From Acidobacteriota bacterium (GTDB lineage Bacteria > Acidobacteriota > Blastocatellia > Pyrinomonadales > Pyrinomonadaceae), in NCBI GenBank assembly GCA_025463135.1, contig JAOAPY010000055.1, positions 1-64,000 on the forward strand: DNA of 64,000 nucleotides, in the 5' to 3' direction. Shown here one piece after another: positions 45,729-54,169 of the stretch; within the stretch, counting starts at the first letter, position 1, and every line of letters starts with the position of its first letter. Under the pieces are notes generated by a model. It ran no database searches. It was not told the DNA's origin and was given only the letters and a program-made list of their open reading frames with translations. Both the position numbers and the translations under genes were made by a program.

Positions 45729-47144
45729 TTACAAGACGCGCAAGAACGCGACCAGATCCCCTTTCTCCTGCTGCGACAAATTAAGTTGCTGCACCAGATT
45801 GAAAAACTCCACGACATCTTCGAGCGTCAGTAGTCGACCATCATGGAGGTACGGCGGCGACTCTTTAATGCCTCTCAACGGAAAGGTCTTGATCGGTCCC
45901 TGCGCGGTCATCATCATGCCGCCTTCCATCCGTGGCTTGAAAAACCTTTCGACTTCAAGGTCGTGCATCTGATTGTCCGTGTAGAAGGGCGGCGTATGAC
46001 ATGAGCTACAATTGGCTTTGCCGAAAAAGAGATCTTCACCTCGTGCTTCACTCTCAGTCGCTTTCGTGCGGTCGAGCTTTCCGTAGATATTTAGTTTTGG
46101 CGCGGGCGGAAAGTCCAGGATGTCTTCAAATTCCGACATGAAGTGAACCTGCGAACCTCGCTCCAGAATGTTCACGCCTTTCTTGGTAGCAATCACGGGA
46201 TCGCCATCAAAGTAAGCAGCACGTTGTTCGAATTCGGTGAAATCCTCGACCGTCTTGAGCGCTCTCTGCGATCCGAACAGCCGTTGAATGTTCACCCCGC
46301 GCAAAGACGTTGTCTCAATCCGCCGGCGATTTTCCTGGGGACGGATGTCGCCAACTTCATGGAAGGCCCCCGAGGTGTGCCCGTTGACATGGCAATCGAA
46401 GCAAGCGACACCCAGCATGCCGTCCGCTCTTTCTGTTTTCCGATCGGCCGTGGCGTTGAACTGCTGCTGTGGAAACTGAGTGAGGAGCAAACGCAAACCC
46501 TCGAGCTGTTTGGGGTTGAGAATGCCGTTGAAGAGCTCATAGTAGTTGTTAACCGTGATTAGCTGGCCCTTCGAAACATCGCCCAGATCCTTCCGAGTAG
46601 TTAGAAACATCGCCGGCGGAAATTCCGGCAGAAACTGGTCCGGCAGATCGAAGTCCAGATCAAACCGTTGCAGCCGCGCCAGGGCTTTGATCTCTGTCTG
46701 CGGAAAGACCATGCCGCCGACTGGATGGTTCACGTGCGGGAGAGGCAAGTACGGAAATACGCCCTTGTCCCTGATCTCATCCGGTGACATGCGACCAAGC
46801 TGCTCCCAGGTCACACCATTTTTTAGTCTTGCCGTTGGGCCAACCGGAATAGGTTTGCCGCGAGTCATGCGCACGTTTTCGTCAACGCGCCGGCTGAGGT
46901 TGTAACGCTCTTCGAGCAGCCGTTGATGCGCCGCCATTACACCGGCCTTGTTTGCTTTGTCCCGAGCGCGCACGACGTCGAATGGCTCTTCGTTGACGGA
47001 CATGTAAGAAGATTGTTGCTGAGAGCTCTGTGGCTGCTTTTGCGTTGATTGGGCGTCTGAATGCGGACTGACCAGAATCAACGAGACACTGATCGTCGCC
47101 AGCACGGCCACGAACACCACCTGTATGCGTCTTGAAGTCTTCAT
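45729..47144 (-). CDS. Exported diheme cytochrome c peroxidase-like protein (MauG/CcpA family)
   Basis: This 471-residue protein has a signal peptide (VVFVAVLATISVSLILV) and two haem-c motifs, CFDCH (about residue 230) and CSSCH (about residue 370). The phrase FPLRGIKESPPYLHDGRLLTLEDVVEFF near the C-terminus is characteristic of the di-haem cytochrome c peroxidase/MauG family, where the second haem can reach high oxidation states. It is longer than the classical enzymes because of a 150-residue N-terminal extension. The ATG at 47144 is preceded by AGGAG at 8 bases. It acts in the periplasm, possibly in peroxide reduction or oxidative modification of a substrate. No mauG partner genes are seen. 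Confidence 0.85.
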   Translation of the reverse strand: MKTSRRIQVVFVAVLATISVSLILVSPHSDAQSTQKQPQSSQQQSSYMSVNEEPFDVVRARDKANKAGVMAAHQRLLEERYNLSRRVDENVRMTRGKPIPVGPTARLKNGVTWEQLGRMSPDEIRDKGVFPYLPLPHVNHPVGGMVFPQTEIKALARLQRFDLDFDLPDQFLPEFPPAMFLTTRKDLGDVSKGQLITVNNYYELFNGILNPKQLEGLRLLLTQFPQQQFNATADRKTERADGMLGVACFDCHVNGHTSGAFHEVGDIRPQENRRRIETTSLRGVNIQRLFGSQRALKTVEDFTEFEQRAAYFDGDPVIATKKGVNILERGSQVHFMSEFEDILDFPPAPKLNIYGKLDRTKATESEARGEDLFFGKANCSSCHTPPFYTDNQMHDLEVERFFKPRMEGGMMMTAQGPIKTFPLRGIKESPPYLHDGRLLTLEDVVEFFNLVQQLNLSQQEKGDLVAFLRVL

Positions 47145-47639
47145 TGGTTTGCTCCTATCTCTTTTGAATTGGCCCAACTTGCCTGACGTTATCCTCCAAT
47201 GATTGGAGGCACTGCGAGTAAACGCTTGGCCCCCTGCCCTGCGCTGCTTTTGACTCTGCTCGCCTTACCAAGTGAATGGAACTGCGATTTGCCTCAGAGC
47301 AATCCGCTTGCCACTCTTTCCTCCTTATGTCCGATATGCTTTTTTAGCTTGTCGTTTTCTGGCGATGAAATCTTCATTCGACAGTCAACGACAGCTAACG
47401 CATACCGGACTTATCAAATGCTTGAAGTGCAAGAGTAAGTAAGTGGTGAAAACACCGAGGTCAAGCTGGCGGTCACATTTCAACACTTGGCAACTTATGG
47501 CCGCACAACCGATGTTACAGCTTTCGAATAAATCCATTTCCCTCGAAAGTCCTTCGTTAATTGGTTTACCTCAGCGGTTTTGATGTCCCGGAAATTGTGG
47601 AACAGTGGATGCTCTTACCTCGAATCGAGGTTTAAGAAG
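47145..47639. other. Gene-free gap with one inverted-repeat element
   Basis: No supported gene is found. The region holds an element of about 82 bases (47329-47410), listed separately. A minus-strand promoter for the peroxidase gene and a plus-strand promoter for the aldo/keto reductase should lie here, since the two genes are divergent. The short open frame at 47199-47438 crosses the repeat and shows no protein-like features. Confidence 0.45.
47329..47410. repeat. TGTCCGA...TTGTCG inverted-repeat element
   Basis: Arms at 47329-47354 and 47389-47410 are imperfect inverted copies (TGTCCGATATGC..AGCTTGTCG against CGACAGCT..GCATACCGGAC). The same terminal words, with different stems, recur at 48744-48800 and 56004-56129. 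This marks a small family of hairpin elements in this part of the genome. Confidence 0.6.
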
Positions 47640-48617
47640 ATGCAAACAAGACGATTGGGCAAGACAGACCTATTCATCACGCCTCTGGGTTTTGGAAGCT
47701 GGGCTGTAGGTGGCGGCGGCTGGCAATTCGGTTGGGGCTCTCAGGACGATCGCGAATCGATTGCGGCGATTAATCGCGCGCTCGACCTGGGCATCAACTG
47801 GATTGATACCGCGGCGGTCTACGGCCTGGGCCATTCTGAAGAGATCGTCGCGCGAGCCGTTAAGGGACGCGCCGTGCGTCCGTACATTTTTACGAAGTGC
47901 TCGATGGTCTGGGACGAGAAAGGCAACATTGGTCACAGCCTGAATCGTGATTCAATACGGCGTGAGGTTGAGAACAGCTTGCGCCGGCTGCGGATTGAGG
48001 CAATTGATCTTTACCAGGTTCACTGGCCGAATCCCGAAGCGGATATCGAACAGGGTTGGAGCACGCTCGCCGATCTGAAGCGTGAGGGCAAGGTCCGCTA
48101 CATTGGAGTTTCAAACTTCAACGTTGAGCAATTGCAGCGCGCGATGGCGATCGAGCGCGTTGACACACTTCAACCGCCCTACTCTCTCATCCATCCGGAA
48201 GTCGAGCAGGAAATCCTCCCTTTCTGCGAAACGAACAACATAGGCGTAATCGTTTACTCGCCGATGATGTCGGGGCTTCTCAGCGGAACCATGACGCGCG
48301 AACGGGTCACTAATTTCCCTGAAGACGATTGGCGCAAGCATAATCCGGAGTTTCAGGAACCACGGCTTTACCGAAACCTTTGGCTCGCCGAGTTGTTGAA
48401 AAACATCGGCAGGCACGATGGGCTGTCGGCGGGAGAGGTAGCGATTGCGTGGACGCTGCGATTGCCTGCTGTGACCGGGGCAATCGTTGGCGGAAGAAAT
48501 CCTGAACAGGTTGACGGGATTGTGCGCGCAGCTGACTTTCGGTTGAGCGAAGGCGAGATTGACGGAATCGACAGGTTCGTGCGCGCGAATGTTTGGGTGA
48601 GGGAGGAGGCGGCTTAA
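47640..48617 (+). CDS. Aldo/keto reductase
   Basis: This 325-residue cytosolic oxidoreductase of the aldo/keto reductase superfamily is a TIM barrel using NADPH. The catalytic tetrad is visible as Asp and Tyr in NWIDTAAVYGLG, Lys in IFTKCSMVW and His in YQVHWPNP. The cofactor-binding C-terminus includes AIVGGRNPEQVDG. I start at the ATG at 47640, where the family N-terminus MQTRRLGKTDL begins; a longer frame to 47580 is not family-like. The substrate is unknown. Its stop codon overlaps the end of a HicB remnant on the other strand. Confidence 0.92.
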   Translation: MQTRRLGKTDLFITPLGFGSWAVGGGGWQFGWGSQDDRESIAAINRALDLGINWIDTAAVYGLGHSEEIVARAVKGRAVRPYIFTKCSMVWDEKGNIGHSLNRDSIRREVENSLRRLRIEAIDLYQVHWPNPEADIEQGWSTLADLKREGKVRYIGVSNFNVEQLQRAMAIERVDTLQPPYSLIHPEVEQEILPFCETNNIGVIVYSPMMSGLLSGTMTRERVTNFPEDDWRKHNPEFQEPRLYRNLWLAELLKNIGRHDGLSAGEVAIAWTLRLPAVTGAIVGGRNPEQVDGIVRAADFRLSEGEIDGIDRFVRANVWVREEAA

Positions 48618-48727
48618 GGCGAGACCTCGATGAGATCTTCAGTGATTGGCGGTGGAATGGGATCGCCGTGTGCAGCGAGACTTTCGAGGTAAAGCGCGAT
48701 TGCTTCCTTGATGTTCGAGGTAGTGGG
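48614..48727 (-). pseudogene. C-terminal remnant of a HicB-family antitoxin
   Basis: The minus strand reads NIKEAIALYLESLAAHGDPIPPP followed by ITEDLIEVSP and a stop (text split here for length rules). This matches the C-terminal end of HicB-type antitoxins, in which the helix EAIELYLESL is followed by GEPIPxP and a short strand. The rest of the gene and any HicA toxin are missing. The open frame ends at about 48727, and a hairpin element starts at 48744. So the antitoxin gene was probably cut by repeat insertion or deletion. It shares its stop region with the aldo/keto reductase stop on the plus strand. Confidence 0.65.
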
Positions 48728-48743
48728 TCAGTTTCGCAGCAAA

Positions 48744-48800
48744 TGTCCCACAAACTTTAGTTTGTCGCGGCGTTACGACAAGCTAAAAGCTTATCGGACA
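48744..48800. repeat. TGTCC...GGACA hairpin element next to the HicB remnant
   Basis: Arms 48744-48767 and 48776-48800 begin and end with TGTCC and GGACA, and both contain a TTTGTCG/CGACAAG core. Inside each arm there is a smaller palindrome (CAAACTTTAGTTTG on the left; AAGCTAAAAGCTT-like on the right). It is the same family as 47329-47410 and 56004-56129. Confidence 0.65.
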
Positions 48801-49129
48801 TCAAACTCACCCACTGCCCGTCCATTACGATTCCAGCTTCAGCCGGTTGCTTCGCACCCTGATTTCGTTCGTAAACACCGGCGGAGAAAACCGGGTGGCC
48901 AAATATCACCACCTGGGTAAACGTGGTCATCCTCACTTATAAATCTTTTCATTCAATTCCCTGATCCAGCCACAGCTTTGGACGCTCTCACCGTTTCCGG
49001 CCCACGGCACAGTGTGTGCAGTTACCAGTCTCGCTACTTTCAGATCTTGCGGTGTCAGCAGCGTTTGGTTAGGCAATGCGGAATCGCAAATCCCGCCGTG
49101 TCGGGGACTTGCTTTACGGGGGCGTAATC
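48801..49129. other. Gene-free gap upstream of formate dehydrogenase
   Basis: No gene can be supported. On the minus strand a frame ending at 48933 reads sensibly for about 50 residues (LLTPQDLKVARLVTAHTV, then CGWIRELNEKIYK) and could be the tail of a lost gene, but I do not recognise the family. The plus-strand start of formate dehydrogenase at 49130 has GGGGG about 8 bases upstream. Confidence 0.35.
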
Positions 49130-52100
49130 ATGATCAGAGTCACCATTGACGGTGTGGTCCAGGAAGCACAGACCGGTGAACGCTTGATAGATCTCGTGAA
49201 TCGCACGGGCAGCAAGGTTCCGCAGGTCTGTTATCACCCACAGCTCGGACCAATACAGACCTGCGACACGTGCATGGTCGAGATCGACGGTCAATTGTTC
49301 AGGGCCTGCGCGACTCCTGTTTCAGATGGACTCATTGTCGATACAAAATCTACGGACGCTGACGCCGCACAGAGAGAAGCATTCGACCGCATTCTCGGCA
49401 ATCACATGCTCTACTGCACGGTCTGTGACAACAGCAACGGCAACTGCACGGTCCATAACACAACGAAGCTCCTCGCTGTCGAACATCAAAACATTCCGTA
49501 TCAAACCAAGCCCTACGAAGTCGACGATACGAATCCTTTCTATCGCTACGATCCCGACCAATGCATTCTCTGCGGTCGCTGCGTCGAGGCCTGCCAAAAT
49601 CTCGAAGTGAATGAAACGCTTTCGATTGATTGGGAAGACCCACATCCGCGCGTGCTGTGGGACGGCGGTTCGACTATCGGCGAGTCGAGCTGCGTCTCTT
49701 GCGGTCACTGCGTAACCGTTTGTCCCTGCAACGCGCTGATGGAAAAGTCGATGCTCGGTCACGCCGGGTTTTTCACGGGACTGCCGAAACCCGCGTTGCA
49801 GGGAATGATCGATATCGTCAAAGGCATCGAGCCCGAGACCGGCTACGGCACAATCCTGCGCGTATCCGAAGCCGAAGAGGGTATGCGCGAGTCACGCATA
49901 CGTCGAACTAAAACAGTCTGCACCTATTGCGGCGTCGGTTGTAGCTTCGATGTCTGGACCAAAGACCGTCACATTCTCAAAGTCGAACCCCTGGAAGGCC
50001 CGGCGAATGGAGTCTCAACCTGCGTCAAAGGAAAGTTTGCCTGGGACCACATCAACAGCACTGATCGGTTGACCAAGCCGCTTATTCGAGAGGGAGACAG
50101 CTTTCGCGAGGCCACCTGGGAAGAAGCTCTGAGCCTGGTGGCTCGGCGCCTGTCCGAGATCAAAGCGAAGAACGGGCCGGATGCTATCGGACTGATTGCT
50201 TCCTCGAAGTGCACCAACGAAGAAAGCTATCTGATGCAAAAACTGGCCCGGGCAGTGGTCGGCACCAACAACATCGACAACTGTTCGCGCTACTGCCAGT
50301 CACCGGCGACGGTGGGTTTATTTCGAACCGTCGGGTATGGCGGAGACTCGGGCTCGATCACGGATATATCCCAGGCTGACCTTGTACTCATTGTCGGCAG
50401 CAACACCGCGGAAAGCCATCCGGTGATCGCAACTCGCGTAAAGCGGGCACACAAACTACACGGGCAAAAGTTAATCGTCTCGGACCTGCGCGAGAATGAA
50501 ATGGCGCGGCGCGCTGATGTCTTCCTGCACCCAAAGCCCGGAACCGATCTCATCTGGTTATCTTCACTTACCCGCTTTCTGATCGACAACGGACTCGCGA
50601 AAACCGACTTCATCGAGAAATGGGTGAATGGCTTCAGCGAGTATCGCAAGAGCCTGGAGCCTTTCACGTTGGAGTTTGCCTCTGAACGATGTGGCTTGCC
50701 GATTGAAACCTTGAAAAAGGTGGCCCACATGATCGCCGAAGCAGAGCGTGTCTGCGCTCTCTGGGCGATGGGTGTCACCCAACACAGTCAGGGTTCCGAT
50801 ACTTCAACTGCTATTTCGAACCTGCTTTTAGCCACCGGCAACTACATGCGGACGGGAACCGGCGCTTACCCTCTGCGCGGCCACAACAACGTACAAGGAG
50901 CAAGCGATTACGGATCGATGCCGAACAACCTTCCGGGCTACCAATCGGTTGATGACAAGGAAGTGCGGGCGCGTTTTGAAGCGGCTTGGAAAGTCACTCT
51001 TCCGTCCAACAAAGGTCTCGACAATCACGAGATGGTGGATGCCATTGAGCAGGGTAAGCTCAAGGCAATGTATCTGATCGGCGAGGAGATGAGCATCGTC
51101 GATTCCAACTCAAACTATGTTGGCGACGCATTCTCCAAACTCGAGTTCTTCGTCGTGCAGGAAATCTTTTTTGGCGTCACTTGCCGGTACGCCGATGTCG
51201 TTCTGCCGGCGGCGCCAAGTTTGGAAAAAGAAGGTACCTTCACCAGCACCGAGCGGAGAATTCAGCGACTTTATGAAGTGTTCGAGCCGTTGGCAGGATG
51301 CCGGCCCGATTGGCAGATAATCCGGGACGTTGCGAATCAACTTGGCGCCGATTGGAGCTACCAGCATCCTTCGGAAATCATGGCGGAAATCGCCTCGCTA
51401 ACTCCTTTGTTCGCGGGTGTGACCTATGACCGTCTTGAGGGGTACCGTTCATTGCAATGGCCTGTCGCTGCCGATGGCAGCGATCAACCGCTGCTCTACA
51501 CGAAGGAATTCTTTTTTCCGGATGGCAAGGCGAGACTGTTTCCTTTGCAGTGGTTGGAAGCGGCTGAGCAACCTGATGCCGAGTTTGATCTCCATCTGAA
51601 CAATGGACGCCTGCTTGAACATTTTCACGAGGGCAACCTGACTTATCGCACCGAAGGCATTCGCGAGAAAACACCGGACACGTTTGTCGAAGTCTCACCG
51701 GAACTTGGCGTGGAGCGCGGGATTCAAAGCGGAAGCTGGGTGCAGCTCACATCGCGCTACGGCAAAGTCCGCGTGCGCGCTTTGGTGACCGACCGAGTTA
51801 GCGGCAAAGAACTTTATATGCCGATGAACTCAGTCGAGAGCCCCATCAATCGCTTGACGAGCAGCCATACCGATCCTGTGACTCATACACCGGCATACAA
51901 AGAGACTTCGGTGAGGATGACGGTACTGCCGGAGATTGGCGAGAGCCCTCTGCCTCGAAGCAATTCACGCTGGGGTCATCCGACGCCGCAGCGCGGAGTG
52001 GAAGTGGAACGCAAGTGGAAGCGTACGGACTATCGCACTCCGGGACCTCAACTTGTGCAGATCCAGCCGAGGCAGGGCTCTGGTAACGGTGCGCAGAAAG

Positions 52101-52177
52101 CTGCGGTGATTCGACCGTCCGACTTTGATGGTAAAGCACTGGACTCATCTCATTCACACCCGGTTTCAACCGGGTGA
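49130..52177 (+). CDS. fdhA: Formate dehydrogenase alpha subunit with NuoG-like N-terminus
   Basis: This cytosolic protein of about 1015 residues resembles the YrhE/YjgC-type formate dehydrogenases of Bacillus. The N-terminal third is NuoG-like: a 2Fe-2S domain (Cys cluster in QTCDTCMVEIDG), a His-Cys site (HMLYCTVCDNSNGNC), and two 4Fe-4S motifs (CILCGRCVEAC, CVSCGHCVTVCPC). The catalytic part has its own 4Fe-4S site (CTYCGVGCSF). The Mo/W ligand position, in NNIDNCSRYCQSPATVG, is Cys rather than Sec. A molydop_binding domain follows near residues 850-960. The ATG at 49130 fits the family start. The final residues HPVSTG and stop come from an inverted-repeat element. DUF1641 and an OFA transporter follow. 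Confidence 0.9.
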   Translation: MIRVTIDGVVQEAQTGERLIDLVNRTGSKVPQVCYHPQLGPIQTCDTCMVEIDGQLFRACATPVSDGLIVDTKSTDADAAQREAFDRILGNHMLYCTVCDNSNGNCTVHNTTKLLAVEHQNIPYQTKPYEVDDTNPFYRYDPDQCILCGRCVEACQNLEVNETLSIDWEDPHPRVLWDGGSTIGESSCVSCGHCVTVCPCNALMEKSMLGHAGFFTGLPKPALQGMIDIVKGIEPETGYGTILRVSEAEEGMRESRIRRTKTVCTYCGVGCSFDVWTKDRHILKVEPLEGPANGVSTCVKGKFAWDHINSTDRLTKPLIREGDSFREATWEEALSLVARRLSEIKAKNGPDAIGLIASSKCTNEESYLMQKLARAVVGTNNIDNCSRYCQSPATVGLFRTVGYGGDSGSITDISQADLVLIVGSNTAESHPVIATRVKRAHKLHGQKLIVSDLRENEMARRADVFLHPKPGTDLIWLSSLTRFLIDNGLAKTDFIEKWVNGFSEYRKSLEPFTLEFASERCGLPIETLKKVAHMIAEAERVCALWAMGVTQHSQGSDTSTAISNLLLATGNYMRTGTGAYPLRGHNNVQGASDYGSMPNNLPGYQSVDDKEVRARFEAAWKVTLPSNKGLDNHEMVDAIEQGKLKAMYLIGEEMSIVDSNSNYVGDAFSKLEFFVVQEIFFGVTCRYADVVLPAAPSLEKEGTFTSTERRIQRLYEVFEPLAGCRPDWQIIRDVANQLGADWSYQHPSEIMAEIASLTPLFAGVTYDRLEGYRSLQWPVAADGSDQPLLYTKEFFFPDGKARLFPLQWLEAAEQPDAEFDLHLNNGRLLEHFHEGNLTYRTEGIREKTPDTFVEVSPELGVERGIQSGSWVQLTSRYGKVRVRALVTDRVSGKELYMPMNSVESPINRLTSSHTDPVTHTPAYKETSVRMTVLPEIGESPLPRSNSRWGHPTPQRGVEVERKWKRTDYRTPGPQLVQIQPRQGSGNGAQKAAVIRPSDFDGKALDSSHSHPVSTG

Positions 52178-52311
52178 AGGAAGTAGCCTTGGATGTTCGA
52201 ACCGTTTCAACGGTTTGCGAATACTTGAGGCGGAAAGGTAAACCGTTGAAACGGTTCAGGAGAATGAGATTGGCATCTAATCACCCGGTTGAAACCGGGT
52301 GTGAATGAGAT
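52147..52311. repeat. Perfect nested inverted-repeat element between fdhA and DUF1641 gene
   Basis: A perfect 31-bp inverted repeat (52147-52177 and 52281-52311) encloses a second perfect 18-bp inverted repeat (52199-52216 and 52240-52257). Each arm is itself palindromic around a GTTTCAAC or GTTGAAAC centre (ACCCGGTTTCAACCGGGT; AACCGTTTCAACGGTT). The stop codon of fdhA lies at the end of the left arm, and the ribosome site of the DUF1641 gene lies just past the right arm. In the transcript this would form a long stem between two co-transcribed genes. Confidence 0.85.
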
Positions 52312-52328
52312 TAGAGGAGACAATAACA

Positions 52329-52805
52329 ATGGCTCGACCGATTCCTTTACATCTGGCGCCGCGGGATTCGCGCGATGAACTCAACTCGCGTCTTCAGCAA
52401 GCGCCCATGGACCACGCCGAAGCAGTGTTGGCCGCGTACGAGGTGTTACAGCTCCTGCACGATCGCGGCGTGCTCGAACTGATGCGCGGCACCCTTGGAG
52501 GCAGCGAGAAGATTCTCGAGCAGGTCGTCGCGGTGGCCAGCGGGCCTGAGTCCATTCGTGCGACACGCAACTTGCTATTGCTGGTCACGACGCTTGGAGA
52601 GATCGAGCCGGGCTTGCTCAGCGATCTTACGCGCGCGATCCCCAGGGCTTTGGTTCAGGCCAACGCCGAGGAATCCAAACCGCCGGGATTCTTCAAACTC
52701 ATGGGCACGTTCTGGAATAAGGATTTTCGCCGCGGGCTGGCCGCTTTCAACGATCTGCTGGTGGCGTTCGGAAGAAACTTAACGGATAAGAATCTACGGC
52801 ACTAA
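52329..52805 (+). CDS. DUF1641 family protein linked to formate dehydrogenase
   Basis: This 158-residue, mostly helical protein resembles the DUF1641 proteins (YrhD/YjgD in Bacillus) encoded next to formate dehydrogenase alpha subunits. The conserved region is LLHDRGVLELMRGTLGG followed by TRNLLLLVTTLGEIEP and the C-terminal FWNKDFRRGLAAFNDLL. The role is unknown; a maturation or accessory role for the dehydrogenase is inferred from constant linkage. The ATG at 52329 has GAGGAG about 10 bases upstream, just outside the inverted repeat. An earlier ATG at 52305 lies inside the repeat and is less likely. Confidence 0.85.
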   Translation: MARPIPLHLAPRDSRDELNSRLQQAPMDHAEAVLAAYEVLQLLHDRGVLELMRGTLGGSEKILEQVVAVASGPESIRATRNLLLLVTTLGEIEPGLLSDLTRAIPRALVQANAEESKPPGFFKLMGTFWNKDFRRGLAAFNDLLVAFGRNLTDKNLRH

Positions 52806-52819
52806 TCAAAGGAGAATTT

Positions 52820-54085
52820 ATGCGCACTCTTAATCGATGGATCATTGCTGCGGCTGGAGTATTCATGCAGGTTGCCCTGGGCGCAGTGTACGCCTGGAGC
52901 GTCTTCCGTGCCCCGCTGGTAAAGCAATTCGGCTGGAGCATTTCGGAAGTAACGTTGACGTTTACGATCAGTATATTTGTGTTGGGCATCGCGGCCTTCT
53001 TTGGCGGCCTTTGGCTGAATCATAAAGGGCCGCGCGTTGTCGCGATCACGGGGGGAATACTGTATGGGCTCGGGGTATTTCTCGCCAGCTTCTCTGCCAA
53101 CAAACTGTGGTGGTTATACCTCAGTTACGGTCTGATCGGAGGTGTAGGGTTAGGACTTTCTTACATCGTTCCCGTAGCTGTCCTGGTGAAATGGTTTCCG
53201 GATCGCAGAGGACTGATTACCGGGATCGCGGTGGGTGGCTTCGGCGCCGGCGCTCTGCTCACGGCCCCGGTGGCTACGCGACTCATTCAGAGCGTTGGTG
53301 TATTGAACACGTTTGCATATCTGGGCATTGCATATTTGATCGTGACTGTTGTCGCCAGTCTCTTTATGCAGAATCCGCCAGAAGGTTGGCGACCAGAGGG
53401 TTGGACGCCAACTGCTTCTCAAACTTCGCAACGTGCTGGAGGCGATTACACACTGGGCCAGGCACTCAAAACCTGGCAGTGGTACGCGCTCTGGCTGCTC
53501 CTGTTTCTGAATACGTTCGCGGGCATTTCAATCATCTCGCAGGAAGCGCCGATCTTTCAGGAGTTGATTGGAGTAAGCGCGATTACGGCGGCGAGCATGG
53601 TGGGAATAGCGAGCATTGGTAATGCATTCGGACGGGTCTTTTGGGCGTGGGTTTCCGACCTGCTAACCAGGCGAGCTACATTTTTTGTGATGTTCGGCCT
53701 TCAAGTTTTACTCTTCTGGTTTCTTCCCAGCGTTGCCACCGTCACGGTAATGACGATCGTCGCGTTCGTCGTGCTCATGTGTTATGGCGGCGGCTTTGGC
53801 ACCATGCCGGCGTTTGCGGCTGACTATTTCGGCTCGAAAAATGTTGGACCAATTTACGGGCTGATGCTGACCGCCTGGGGCTGCGCCAGTATCGTCGGCC
53901 CCGGGATGATCGCCTACATGCGGCAGACAACCGGCTCTTATGGCGGTGCGCTTCATATCATCGCTGGTGTAATGGCGATCTCAGCTCTGGTTCCAATCCT
54001 CGTGTCGCGGCCCAGCGGTGGCGTAGTCGACTCGGGAAATCAAGCCAAGCGGCGCGGGCCCGCTTCGGCGATTCGTCAGCATTAG
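52820..54085 (+). CDS. OFA-family (oxalate/formate antiporter-like) MFS transporter
   Basis: This 421-residue, twelve-helix MFS transporter matches the oxalate/formate antiporter (OFA) family. The N-terminal GVFMQVALGAVYAWSVF is the family hallmark. FPDRRGLITGIAVGGFGAGA (helix 4-5) and GGGFGTMPAFAADYFGSKNV (before helix 10) are also typical. It starts 14 bases after the DUF1641 stop with AAAGGAG upstream, so it is in the formate dehydrogenase operon. It may import or export formate, or exchange it for another carboxylate. Substrate assignment rests on the operon. Confidence 0.88.
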   Translation: MRTLNRWIIAAAGVFMQVALGAVYAWSVFRAPLVKQFGWSISEVTLTFTISIFVLGIAAFFGGLWLNHKGPRVVAITGGILYGLGVFLASFSANKLWWLYLSYGLIGGVGLGLSYIVPVAVLVKWFPDRRGLITGIAVGGFGAGALLTAPVATRLIQSVGVLNTFAYLGIAYLIVTVVASLFMQNPPEGWRPEGWTPTASQTSQRAGGDYTLGQALKTWQWYALWLLLFLNTFAGISIISQEAPIFQELIGVSAITAASMVGIASIGNAFGRVFWAWVSDLLTRRATFFVMFGLQVLLFWFLPSVATVTVMTIVAFVVLMCYGGGFGTMPAFAADYFGSKNVGPIYGLMLTAWGCASIVGPGMIAYMRQTTGSYGGALHIIAGVMAISALVPILVSRPSGGVVDSGNQAKRRGPASAIRQH

Positions 54086-54169
54086 TGCATCAGCCGTGAA
54101 TCGTTCGCGTCGCGTGGCGGCGCCGAAATTGAGGCCGAGCCAGAGGCGAAGTCTTTAGAGGTGAACAAG

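Noticed and set aside
48310-48753. Minus-strand frame of about 147 codons over the aldo/keto reductase end
   Set aside because: It is antisense to the reductase and is Ser/Arg/Pro-rich without motifs; only the separate HicB-like frame in this area is meaningful.
50290-50310. Possible selenocysteine codon in formate dehydrogenase
   Set aside because: The Mo/W ligand codon is TGC (Cys in RYCQSP), and no in-frame TGA or SECIS-like element is present.
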